Below, piece by piece: positions 25,594 to 33,726 of a DNA stretch of 64,000 bases. Under the pieces are notes generated by a model. The model was not told the origin of the DNA. It worked only from the letters and a program-made list of their open reading frames with translations, and did not search any database. A program made the translations under genes and the position numbers. Location: NCBI RefSeq assembly GCF_025145645.1, contig NZ_CP102252.1, positions 1,488,001-1,552,000 of the forward strand, in the 5' to 3' direction. How positions within the stretch are numbered: position 1 is the first letter of the stretch; every line of letters starts with the position of its first letter. This DNA is from Alistipes senegalensis JC50 (GTDB taxonomy: Bacteria; Bacteroidota; Bacteroidia; Bacteroidales; Rikenellaceae).

Positions 25594-26811
25594 CTACTCC
25601 ATAGGGGTATCCGCCCCTTCGAAAACCCGGTTAACCCAGCCTGAAACCTTTCGGGACAATTCGCCCCATACATTCTGTAAGGCTTCACCGTCGTCAACCA
25701 TTCCTGACTCCGTCATCTCTTCTTTCGTACCTATTTCCTCTTTCGACACAACGGAATGATCCTCTTGCATCTGACTGCTACCCCATTCTGAGATTTTAGA
25801 ATTAGATTCAGAGACCTCAAATCCCGTAGCAATAATCACCAACTCCAACGTTCCCGATTCCATCTGTGGATTGATACTCGTGCCCCAAATAATATTGGTT
25901 TCACTCAACCCGACATTTTTCCGACCAGCATTGGCATAATGCTGAATACGATCCAACACTTGCGTCACCTCCCTGGTTTTCAACTCGTCAGAATCCGGAA
26001 CCGAAAAATTCAGCAGGATGTTCTTGGCTCCAGCAATCTCCAAATGGCCCAATAACGGAGAACAAAGAGATGCCTTCAGAACCTCATCGACTCTGTTTTC
26101 ACCACATGCTGAAGTCACACTCATATGCGCTCTGCCACAATTACGCATAACTTCGGTCACATCTGCGAAATCGACACCCACTAAATCGCTTTCCCGAGTC
26201 ACAATTTCGGCAATTCCCCGCGTAGCAGTACTCAATACGTCATCAGCCCGGCTGAAAGCCTCATGCAACGGAAGTTCGTCATACGCCCGCACCACATTGT
26301 CATTGTCAATCACCAGCAACGCATCAACATTCTGCTCCAACTCGGCAATAGCTTCCATAGCCTGTTTCCAACGTTTTTTCCCTTCACTCGCCAACGGAGA
26401 TGTAACGATACCGACGGTTAACAGGCCCAACTCCTTGGACAGCTTGGCGATGACCGGAGCAGCGCCCGTTCCTGTTCCGCCGCCCATACCGGCAGTGATA
26501 AACGCCATGCGACAGCCGGATTCCGTGATGCAACGCCGTATATCATCCAATGAAACGATAGCGGCTTCCCGGGCACGTTCGGGACGGTTACCGGCCCCAA
26601 GTCCCTCGTTCCCCAATCGGATCTTATTGCCAACCGGATTGACATTCAAGGATTTCTGATCCGTATTACAAGCCAGATAAGTGACACTTTTCACTCCCGC
26701 ATGCCACATGTTGGATACGGCATTGCAACCTGCACCACCTACCCCGATTACCATAATCAACGAAGACTCGTTCCGGGAAACTTGGATCTCAGACATCAAT
26801 TCATCTATCAT
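25594..26811 (-). CDS. Second FtsZ paralogue with amphipathic C-terminal tail (FtsZ2)
   Basis: A 405-residue FtsZ homologue between ftsA and ftsZ. By hand count about 136 of its first 220 residues are identical to the neighbouring FtsZ without gaps. The GTP loop GMGGGTGTGAAP is intact. The T7 loop keeps both catalytic Asp (D214, D217), but the conserved Asn212 is Gly. The C-terminus lacks the usual FtsA-binding peptide. Instead, residues 378-397 (LQNVWGELSRKVSGWVNRVF) have hydrophobic residues at i, i+3, i+4, i+7 spacing and three basic residues, like the membrane-targeting helix of FtsA. Base composition is clearly AT-richer than its neighbours, which suggests transfer or relaxed selection. 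GTPase and polymer activity are inferred. Confidence 0.9.
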   Translation of the reverse strand: MIDELMSEIQVSRNESSLIMVIGVGGAGCNAVSNMWHAGVKSVTYLACNTDQKSLNVNPVGNKIRLGNEGLGAGNRPERAREAAIVSLDDIRRCITESGCRMAFITAGMGGGTGTGAAPVIAKLSKELGLLTVGIVTSPLASEGKKRWKQAMEAIAELEQNVDALLVIDNDNVVRAYDELPLHEAFSRADDVLSTATRGIAEIVTRESDLVGVDFADVTEVMRNCGRAHMSVTSACGENRVDEVLKASLCSPLLGHLEIAGAKNILLNFSVPDSDELKTREVTQVLDRIQHYANAGRKNVGLSETNIIWGTSINPQMESGTLELVIIATGFEVSESNSKISEWGSSQMQEDHSVVSKEEIGTKEEMTESGMVDDGEALQNVWGELSRKVSGWVNRVFEGADTPME

Positions 26812-26838
26812 TGCCTGTACATCATTACGAATTCTTCC

Positions 26839-28299
26839 CTAAATCTCTTCGTCTTCGGCGGCCGAGAAGCCCTTGTTAATCTTGTCGATGGCGCTCATGA
26901 CGATCGACCCGAAACCGCGCTTGCGCTTGGGCTCGACAACCGGCGGCCGCTCGTCCTCCCGCGGCGCGTCCTGCTCTTCGGCAGGCTCGGCCTCCGGCTG
27001 CGGAACGGGCTGCGGAACAGGTTTCGCAGGCGCAGCATAGGGCTGGGCAACACGGGGCTGAGGCGCTTTATAACCTCCGACCGGAGGCTGCGGCGCAGGC
27101 TGACGCATCTCGGGCCGCGGAGCCGCAGGCCGTTCGACGACGGCGCATCCGCCCTGCTCGGCGCCTTTCAGCAGGATGCCCACGGCCGTCGAATAGGCCG
27201 GATCGGCGATCTTCTCCTTCGACTCCTCGGTGATGCCCGCCTCGGGAACGGCGACGCGCACGTCCATGCCCGTCACCCGGCGGAACAGTTCGTCGAGATC
27301 CTTCAGTTTCGCCGAACCGCCCGTCAGCACGATGCCGTAGGCCAGTTTCCCGGCGAAGCCCGAATCCTTGATCTCCTGTTGCACGAACTCGGCGATGTCC
27401 GTGGCGCGAGCCTCGATCACCGTCGCCAGATTGCGCAGCAAAATATCCTTCGCCTCGCGGGCCGTGCGGCCGTTGACGCGGATCAGCTTGTCCTCGGGGG
27501 CCAGTTCGGCAACCGCCGAGCCGTATTTTTGTTTGAGGCTCTCGACGTGTTTCTCGGGAACGCTCATCGTGCGGATGTCGCGGTTGATGGCCGAAGCCCC
27601 GATCGGAATCGAAGCGATGTAGCGCACCACGTTGCGGTAATAGACCGTCACGTCGGTGACGCCGCCGCCGACATCGACCACGGCCACGCCCTCCTCCTTC
27701 TCGTCGGGCAGCAACACCGACTCGGGCGCCGCCAGCGCGTCGGACACGACGCCCAGCATCTTGATCCCGAGGCGTTTCAACGCCATGTCGAGGCGCTGCA
27801 TCGGGGTTTTGAGGCAGAGGATGAAATTGAACGTCGATGAAAGTTTCTTACCGAACGAACCCACCGGATTGCGGACCTCCTGGCTGTCATCGACCATATA
27901 GTTCTGGGGCACGCGCTCCATGATGGTTTCGTCGTCGGGAGCCTGCACGTTGCGCATGCGGTCGAACAGCGCATCGACATCCTTCTGGTTGACGCCGTTC
28001 TGGGGATCGTAGACGAAGACATGGTCGGTGTGGCGCGCGCAGCGCACGAAATCGCCCGAAATACCGGCATAAGCCTCCGTAATGCGGATTCCGAGCTGCT
28101 CCTCGGCTTCCGACACGGCTTCGCGGATGGCATGGCTCACCAACTCGATGTTCTCGATCCGGCCCGCATTGACCCCCTCGACGGGTTTCGAGACGATGCA
28201 AGCAACGTCAACGGCGCCTTCGGGCGTCTTTTCGCCGACGGCCACCACGACCGACGAGCTGCCCAGATCGACGGCAACGGCATAATTCTTTCTTTCCAC
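26839..28299 (-). CDS. ftsA: Cell division protein FtsA
   Basis: A 486-residue actin-like protein that tethers FtsZ to the membrane. The phosphate-1 loop AVDLGSSSVVVAVGEK is at the N-terminus. The phosphate-2 region VVDVGGGVTDVTVYY is near residue 205, and GIVLTGGSAKLKDLDELF is near residue 325. A proline-rich linker (about 385-455) precedes an amphipathic C-terminal segment, GFGSIVMSAIDKINKGF. It lies 27 bp upstream of ftsZ2 and 12 bp after ftsQ. Confidence 0.94.
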   Translation of the reverse strand: MERKNYAVAVDLGSSSVVVAVGEKTPEGAVDVACIVSKPVEGVNAGRIENIELVSHAIREAVSEAEEQLGIRITEAYAGISGDFVRCARHTDHVFVYDPQNGVNQKDVDALFDRMRNVQAPDDETIMERVPQNYMVDDSQEVRNPVGSFGKKLSSTFNFILCLKTPMQRLDMALKRLGIKMLGVVSDALAAPESVLLPDEKEEGVAVVDVGGGVTDVTVYYRNVVRYIASIPIGASAINRDIRTMSVPEKHVESLKQKYGSAVAELAPEDKLIRVNGRTAREAKDILLRNLATVIEARATDIAEFVQQEIKDSGFAGKLAYGIVLTGGSAKLKDLDELFRRVTGMDVRVAVPEAGITEESKEKIADPAYSTAVGILLKGAEQGGCAVVERPAAPRPEMRQPAPQPPVGGYKAPQPRVAQPYAAPAKPVPQPVPQPEAEPAEEQDAPREDERPPVVEPKRKRGFGSIVMSAIDKINKGFSAAEDEEI

Positions 28300-28311
28300 G
28301 GTATAATCCTT

Positions 28312-29412
28312 TTACTTCTTGCAGACCACCTGGTCGTTATATCTGATGTCAATAGTGCGGTATTCGTTCCAGCCGATCGACGGAAGTCCGCGGCGGTAGA
28401 AGCGCTCCAACTTCCCGAACTTGCGTTCGACCTCCTCCAACCGGCCGAAAAGGATCGTAAAACGGCCGCTGCGGGGCGTCAGCTCCACTTCCAATGCTCC
28501 GCTGGGGGTCGTGTGCGCTGCGATCTGCACCACTTCCGACCTCCAAAAATCGTCGTTTTCGACACTCTCCACAAAGGTAAGGAGTTTCATGAAATCTTCG
28601 TAGCTTTTCTCCAACTTTTTTTGTTTCGCCCGCTCGGCCTCCTGCCGCCCGTCGATCCGTTCGATCTCCTCGCGGATCACGCGCGCCCGATAGCGGTAGG
28701 TCCGGCGCAGCGCGGCCTTCTTTTCGCGCAGCGCATCGACCCGCTCGTCGAACTCCCTGGAGCCCTCCAGACGCCACCACTGCCGCTTGATGCGCATGCG
28801 GCGCAGGGCCGAGACATTGCGGTCGTTCTCCAACTCGCGGCGGTAGAGGGGATACTTCTCCCGTTCGAGTTCGGCGATCCGGTTTTCGATCTCCTGCGAA
28901 CGCCGATCGACATGCTCCCGGACACTCCCTGCATACGACGCCGGAAAAGGCGGACGGTACGAACCCGTGACCACCGGAACGTAGAGCGACGAGGCGCGCG
29001 GAGCGGCGAAAACATACCCTTCGGGCGTCACATAGGCGTTCAGTCCGTCGGTCAGCAGCCGCAAAAGGGGCTTGCGCTGGCTGATGGCGACATGCAGAAT
29101 CCCGTCGTAGGAGACGTAGGCGGCCACTTCGTCCACGAAACCGTTGCGGGCGATCAGGCGTTCGATCCCCGTAAGATCCACCGCATCAACAGCCGTGCCG
29201 ATCGTCTCGATTCCGCTTTGGGAAATCCATCCGCGGACCATCGCCGCCGAGACCAGATGCCCCTGCGAGGAGCTGTCCACGACTTCGATCTCCAAGCCTC
29301 CGACCCGCTTCGCCATGCGCACACGGCGCGCCGAAGCCCCCGCCCAGATGACATAGGCGGCGACGGCGGCCCACATGAGGCCCAGAAGCGCGGATCGGAG
29401 ATAACGGTTCAT
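28312..29412 (-). CDS. ftsQ: FtsQ-like division protein with coiled-coil insertion
   Basis: A 366-residue bitopic membrane protein: a cytoplasmic start, one span near residues 7-25, then a periplasmic part. The POTRA-like region (residues 39-115, including VISQRKPLLRLL-like text) and the beta domain (ending IDIRYNDQVVCKK) fit FtsQ/DivIB. Between them, residues about 165-272 are a highly charged, Arg/Glu-rich coiled coil. Bacteroidales FtsQ proteins are usually nearer 240-260 residues, so this insertion is unusual. Its position between murC and ftsA supports the assignment. Confidence 0.85.
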   Translation of the reverse strand: MNRYLRSALLGLMWAAVAAYVIWAGASARRVRMAKRVGGLEIEVVDSSSQGHLVSAAMVRGWISQSGIETIGTAVDAVDLTGIERLIARNGFVDEVAAYVSYDGILHVAISQRKPLLRLLTDGLNAYVTPEGYVFAAPRASSLYVPVVTGSYRPPFPASYAGSVREHVDRRSQEIENRIAELEREKYPLYRRELENDRNVSALRRMRIKRQWWRLEGSREFDERVDALREKKAALRRTYRYRARVIREEIERIDGRQEAERAKQKKLEKSYEDFMKLLTFVESVENDDFWRSEVVQIAAHTTPSGALEVELTPRSGRFTILFGRLEEVERKFGKLERFYRRGLPSIGWNEYRTIDIRYNDQVVCKK

Positions 29413-29415
29413 CGT

Positions 29416-30867
29416 CTAACTTTTCGCACGGAGTTTTTCGGCGATGGCTTCGCAGCAGGCGTCGATATTGCCCGCTCCGAAGCTGATCACCACGTCCGTA
29501 TCCATCGCGGCGACCTCGTCGGCCAGCCGTTCGCGCCCGACGATCCGGCAGGGGACCGTCACCCGGTCGGCGATGATCTCCGACGCGACGCCCGGGATCG
29601 GCTCCTCGCGCGCCGGGTAGATCGGCAGCAACACCACCTCGTCGGCGTGCGACAGCGCCTCGGCGAACTCCGCACAGAGGTCGCGGGTGCGGGTGTAGAG
29701 GTGGGGCTGGAAGAGCGCCGTGATCCGCCGCCCGGGGAACATCCCGCGCACGGAAGTCAGCGTCGCCGCCAGTTCGCGCGGATGGTGGGCGTAGTCGTCC
29801 ATATAGACCTGTTTCGGGGTGTTCACATAGAACTCGAAACGCCGCTTGACGCCCGAGAACGACGCCAGAGCCTCGCGCAGCTTCTCCGCATCCGGTTCCG
29901 TCCCCTCGGCCCGCGCGGCGCACCACACCGCGGCCACCGCGGCCACCGAATTTTCGATGTTGATCCACCCCGGGATGCCGAGCGTACACCCTTCGATCAC
30001 GCCGCCGGGCGTCACGATGTCGTAGCGGTAATGTCCGCCTTCGAGCAGCTGCACGTTGCGGGCGTAGAAGTCGCACGGCGTATCGTAGGCATACCGGTAG
30101 ACGGTGATCTCCGGATTGTCGATCACGATGTCGAGCCCCTGCTTGATGATAAGGTATCCGTCGGGGCGGATCTGCCGCACGAACTGCGCGAAAGCCTCTT
30201 TCACCGCTTCGTGCGTGCCGTAGATGTCGAGGTGGTCGGCATCGGCCGAGGTCACCACCGCCACGTCGGGATAGAGCCGCAGGAACGAACGGTCGAACTC
30301 GTCGGCCTCGACGGCCAGCCGCCCGCCCAAAGGACGGGAGCCGGAGACATCCGAAACCCCTCCCGCTGCCGAACGGATCTCCGGCACCCCTTTGCCGTCC
30401 AGCACGAGGTTGCCGCCGAAATTCTTGGAGATGCCGCCCAGAAACGCCGAACCGCCGTCCGTCAGAACGCGGTTGAGCCACGCCACCAGCGTCGAAGTAG
30501 TGGTCTTGCCGTGGGTGCCCGCCACGGCCATCACGTATTTGCCCTCGGCCAGGTGCCCCAGCATCTGCGACCGCTTTTCGATCCGGAATCCGTGCTCCGC
30601 GAAGTAGCGGTACTCGCTGTGGTCCTGCGGCACGGCGGGGGTGTAGACCACCATCGTCCGCTCCGGATCGAGAAACTCTTCGGGAATCAGCCGCACGTCG
30701 TCCTCATAATGGACCGCCGCGCCCTCGGCTTCGAGTTCTCCGGTGAGGTGCGAGCGGGTGCGGTCGTATCCGGCGACCCGGCGGCCTTCGTGCAAAAAAT
30801 AACGGGCCAGGGCGCTCATGCCGATACCGCCGATACCCAGAAAATAGACGTTCTTATATTCCATCAC
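29416..30867 (-). CDS. murC: UDP-N-acetylmuramate--L-alanine ligase MurC
   Basis: A 483-residue ATP-dependent ligase that adds L-alanine to UDP-MurNAc in the cytoplasm. The UDP-binding motif is VYFLGIGGIGMSALARYF near residue 8. The ATP-binding P-loop VAGTHGKTTTSTLVAWL is near residue 114. The central region has EADEFDRSFL and DADHLDIYG. The C-terminal domain begins with FEFYVNTPKQVYMDDYAHHP. A short stretch with extra Pro/Gly near residue 165 (IRSAAGGVSDVSGSRPLG) looks like a small local insertion. Confidence 0.95.
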   Translation of the reverse strand: MMEYKNVYFLGIGGIGMSALARYFLHEGRRVAGYDRTRSHLTGELEAEGAAVHYEDDVRLIPEEFLDPERTMVVYTPAVPQDHSEYRYFAEHGFRIEKRSQMLGHLAEGKYVMAVAGTHGKTTTSTLVAWLNRVLTDGGSAFLGGISKNFGGNLVLDGKGVPEIRSAAGGVSDVSGSRPLGGRLAVEADEFDRSFLRLYPDVAVVTSADADHLDIYGTHEAVKEAFAQFVRQIRPDGYLIIKQGLDIVIDNPEITVYRYAYDTPCDFYARNVQLLEGGHYRYDIVTPGGVIEGCTLGIPGWINIENSVAAVAAVWCAARAEGTEPDAEKLREALASFSGVKRRFEFYVNTPKQVYMDDYAHHPRELAATLTSVRGMFPGRRITALFQPHLYTRTRDLCAEFAEALSHADEVVLLPIYPAREEPIPGVASEIIADRVTVPCRIVGRERLADEVAAMDTDVVISFGAGNIDACCEAIAEKLRAKS

Positions 30868-31964
30868 TTCATCACCTTTACAATCTCATTCACAATATCT
30901 TCCGCGGCGTTCGGCCGGGCCAGCGCTTCGAGGTTGCGGCTCATCGCCGCCAGCGCCTCCCGGTCGGCCAGCAGCTCCAGGGCCCGCGGCATCGCCTTCG
31001 TGCGGCTCTCGGCGTCGGCGACCACCACCGCGGCGCCCTTCGTCTCCAACGCCCGGGCGTTCTTGGTCTGATGGTCCTCGGCCACGTTGGGCGAAGGCAC
31101 GAACAGCACCGGCTTCGCCACGAGGCACAACTCCGAGACCGTCCCGGCGCCGCTGCGCGACACGACCAGGTCGGCCGCGGCATAGGCATAGTCCATGCGG
31201 TCGATGAAAGCCCCCTGCCAGACGTGCCGGGCCGGATGTGCGGCCAGAAAAGCCTGCATCTCGCGCTCATAATACTTGCCCGTCTGCCAGATCACCTGCA
31301 CGGGGGCTTCGCCGCCCGTTTCGACGATCCACGCCTTCATCATCTCGTTCAGCGACCGTGTGCCCAGCGACCCGCCGACCACCAGAATCACCGGCAGGTC
31401 GGGCGTCAGGCCGTAGTATTTCAGCGCCTCGGCGCGGTCGGCGCCCTCCTTCGAGAAGCGGCCCCGCAGGGGATTGCCCGTCAGCACGATCTTGGCCGCC
31501 GGGAAGAAGCGCTCCATCCCCTCGTAGGCCGTGCAGATGCGTTTCGCGCCCTTCGACAGGATTTTGTTCGTGACCCCCGCATAGGAGTTCTGCTCCTGAA
31601 TGACCGTCGGCACGCCCATCCGCTGCGCGGCCCACAGCACCGGGGCGCTGGCATAACCGCCGAACCCGACGACCGCATCGGCCCCGAATTCGCGGATGAT
31701 CCGCTTCGCCATCCGGATGCTCTTCACCGCTTTGAACGGCACGGCGAGGTTGTGCCAGTCCAGCCGCCGCTGCAATCCCGCGATCGGCAGCCCCGCGATG
31801 CGGTAGCCCAGCGCGGGAACTTTTTCCATCTCCATCTTGCCCTCGGCGCCGACGAAGAGAATATCCACCTCGTCGCCGAAACGCCGTTTCAGGGCCTCGG
31901 CGACAGCCACGGCCGGATAGATATGGCCTCCGGTTCCACCTCCGGAAAGAATGATGCGTTTCAT
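30864..31964 (-). CDS. murG: UDP-N-acetylglucosamine:lipid I transferase MurG
   Basis: A 366-residue membrane-associated GT28 enzyme that converts lipid I to lipid II. The N-terminal glycine loop is ILSGGGTGGHIYPAVAVAE. The lipid-side loop is VVGFGGYASAPVLWAA. The C-terminal UDP-GlcNAc site includes VVGGSLGTRSLNEMM, SRSGAGTVSELCLVAKP and AEDHQTKNA. Its stop overlaps the murC start by 4 bp. Confidence 0.95.
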   Translation of the reverse strand: MKRIILSGGGTGGHIYPAVAVAEALKRRFGDEVDILFVGAEGKMEMEKVPALGYRIAGLPIAGLQRRLDWHNLAVPFKAVKSIRMAKRIIREFGADAVVGFGGYASAPVLWAAQRMGVPTVIQEQNSYAGVTNKILSKGAKRICTAYEGMERFFPAAKIVLTGNPLRGRFSKEGADRAEALKYYGLTPDLPVILVVGGSLGTRSLNEMMKAWIVETGGEAPVQVIWQTGKYYEREMQAFLAAHPARHVWQGAFIDRMDYAYAAADLVVSRSGAGTVSELCLVAKPVLFVPSPNVAEDHQTKNARALETKGAAVVVADAESRTKAMPRALELLADREALAAMSRNLEALARPNAAEDIVNEIVKVMK

Positions 31965-31972
31965 GGTATAAT

Positions 31973-32003
31973 TTTTTTAATTCTTAGTTCTTCATTTTTC
32001 ATT
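31973..32003. repeat. AT-rich intergenic repeat
   Basis: An AT stretch, TTTTTTTAATTCTTAGTTCTTCA and onwards, is the reverse-complement type of the repeats near 3490 and 45702. It fills the gap between the yifB and murG genes. Confidence 0.5.
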
Positions 32004-32028
32004 GAGTTTACAGCCGACGACCGCAAAC

Positions 32029-33570
32029 TCATCGCCCCCAGTTGCCCCGGTCCAGCGACCGGTAGTTGATCGCCTCGGCGATGTCCGCCTGAACGATGTC
32101 GGCGCGTCCCGCCAGGTCGGCAATCGTGCGCGCCACTTTCAGAATGCGGTCGTAAGCCCGCGCCGAAAGCGACAGCCGCTCCATCGCCCGCTCCAGCAAG
32201 GCCGCCGAAGCCGCATCGAGGCGGCAGTATTCGCGCAGCGCAGCGCTGTTCATCATCGAGTTCGTATGCACGCCCTCCGTATTGCGGAACCGCTCCGCCT
32301 GCACCTCCCGCGCCCGGACGACCCGTTCCCGGATCGCCGCGCTCGGCTCGCCCGGGGCCGTCGCCGAAAGCTCCTGCGGAGCCACGGGCGTCACCTCGAC
32401 ATGCAGGTCGATACGGTCCATCAGCGGACCCGAAATGCGGCCCATGTAGCGGTGCACCGACCCCGGCGAGCAGGTGCACTCCCGCGTCGGATGGTTGTAA
32501 TAACCGCACGGACACGGGTTCATCGCCGCGACGAGCGTGAAATTCGCCGGATATTCGACGCTGTATTTGGCCCGCGACACCACCACCCGCTTCTCCTCCA
32601 ACGGCTGCCGCAGCACTTCGAGCACGCTGCGCCCGAATTCGGGCAGTTCGTCGAGAAACAGCACCCCGTTGTGCGCCAACGACACCTCGCCCGGACGCGG
32701 CGACTGCCCGCCGCCGATCAGGGCGACCTGCGAAGCGAGGTGGTGCGGAGCCCGGAACGGCCGCCGGGTCATCAGTCCTCCCGCCAGCCCCGTGCCGCCC
32801 GCCACGGAGTGTATCTTGGTCGTCTCCAGCGCCTCTTCGCGCGTCAGCGGCGGCAGGATGGTCGGCAGACGCCGCGCCAGCATCGTCTTGCCCGAGCCCG
32901 GGGAGCCGATCATAATGACGTTGTGTCCGCCCGCCGCGGCGATCTCCAGCGCCCGTTTCACGTGCGCCTGCCCTTTCACGTCGGCGAAGTCCTCGGCATA
33001 CCGCAGCGCCTCTGCGCCGAACGACTCTCCGGCGGCCGGCTTCGCCGGAACGATCTCCGCCTCGCCGTTCAGGCAGGCGACGACCTCCCGGAGCGTCGTG
33101 ACGCCGATCGCGTCGATCCCCTCCACGACCGCCGCCTCGGCGGCATTCCCGGCCGGCAGCACCAGCCGCCGCAGCCCTTCGGCACGCGCCCGGACCGCCA
33201 GGGGCAGCACGCCCCGCACGGGTTTCACCGATCCGTCGAGCGACAGTTCGCCGATGAACATCGTGCCGTCCACCGCCTCGGCGTCGATGCGGCCCATCGC
33301 CGCGAGAATGCCCACGGCGATCGGCAGGTCGAAGCCCGAACCCTCCTTGCGGAGGTCGGCGGGAGCCAGATTGACGACCACTTTTTTGCCCGACATCCGT
33401 TCGCCGGAGTTCTCGAACGCCGCGCGGATGCGCTGTTCGCTCTCTTTCACGGCGTTGTCCGGCAGTCCCACGAGGTACAGCCCCAGCCCGCCGCCCGTGA
33501 TGTTGACCTCGACGGTCACCGCCACGGCGTCGATCCCGGCAAGGGCGCCTGCATAAGTGCGAACGAACAT
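32029..33570 (-). CDS. YifB/ComM family Mg-chelatase-like AAA+ ATPase
   Basis: A 513-residue protein with an N-terminal ChlI-like fold (VEVNITGGGLGLYLVGLPDNAVKES), a central AAA+ domain and a C-terminal Mg-chelatase domain. The Walker A motif is MIGSPGSGKTMLARRLPTIL near residue 215. The Walker B motif is GVLFLDELPEF near residue 302. Some homologues (ComM/RadA-like helicases) promote branch migration in natural transformation. In Bacteroidetes the role is untested. It heads the murG-ftsZ cluster and may be co-transcribed. Confidence 0.9.
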   Translation of the reverse strand: MFVRTYAGALAGIDAVAVTVEVNITGGGLGLYLVGLPDNAVKESEQRIRAAFENSGERMSGKKVVVNLAPADLRKEGSGFDLPIAVGILAAMGRIDAEAVDGTMFIGELSLDGSVKPVRGVLPLAVRARAEGLRRLVLPAGNAAEAAVVEGIDAIGVTTLREVVACLNGEAEIVPAKPAAGESFGAEALRYAEDFADVKGQAHVKRALEIAAAGGHNVIMIGSPGSGKTMLARRLPTILPPLTREEALETTKIHSVAGGTGLAGGLMTRRPFRAPHHLASQVALIGGGQSPRPGEVSLAHNGVLFLDELPEFGRSVLEVLRQPLEEKRVVVSRAKYSVEYPANFTLVAAMNPCPCGYYNHPTRECTCSPGSVHRYMGRISGPLMDRIDLHVEVTPVAPQELSATAPGEPSAAIRERVVRAREVQAERFRNTEGVHTNSMMNSAALREYCRLDAASAALLERAMERLSLSARAYDRILKVARTIADLAGRADIVQADIAEAINYRSLDRGNWGR

Positions 33571-33635
33571 AAACGTATCTATTAAATATCACGCGGCTGC
33601 GCAGACCCGGACCCGTTGAATCACGACCTGCCGCC

Positions 33636-33726
33636 GCCCATAAATCCCGCTTCCCAGGCGGGCGCAAAATCCGGACATGATCCGTTCTGCTCTGCCCTCG
33701 CCCACAAATCCCGCTTCTTAAGCGGG
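33636..33726 (-). terminator. Tandem hairpins downstream of dnaB
   Basis: On the minus strand the dnaB stop codon is followed directly by CCCGCTT AAG AAGCGGG ATTTGTGGGC. About 60 bp further a second unit follows with a CCCGC/GCGGG stem and ATTTATGGGC. The two units are near copies. They probably act as a terminator pair, or are a small repeat. The cls terminator has the same CCCGCCT...AGGCGGG design abutting its stop codon. Confidence 0.5.

Noticed and set aside
25594..26811. ftsZ2 as a pseudogene or assembly duplication
   Set aside because: The frame is intact over 405 codons, catalytic loops are kept, and it differs from ftsZ at about 40 percent of residues and in base composition, so it is neither a duplicated read nor an obvious decaying copy.
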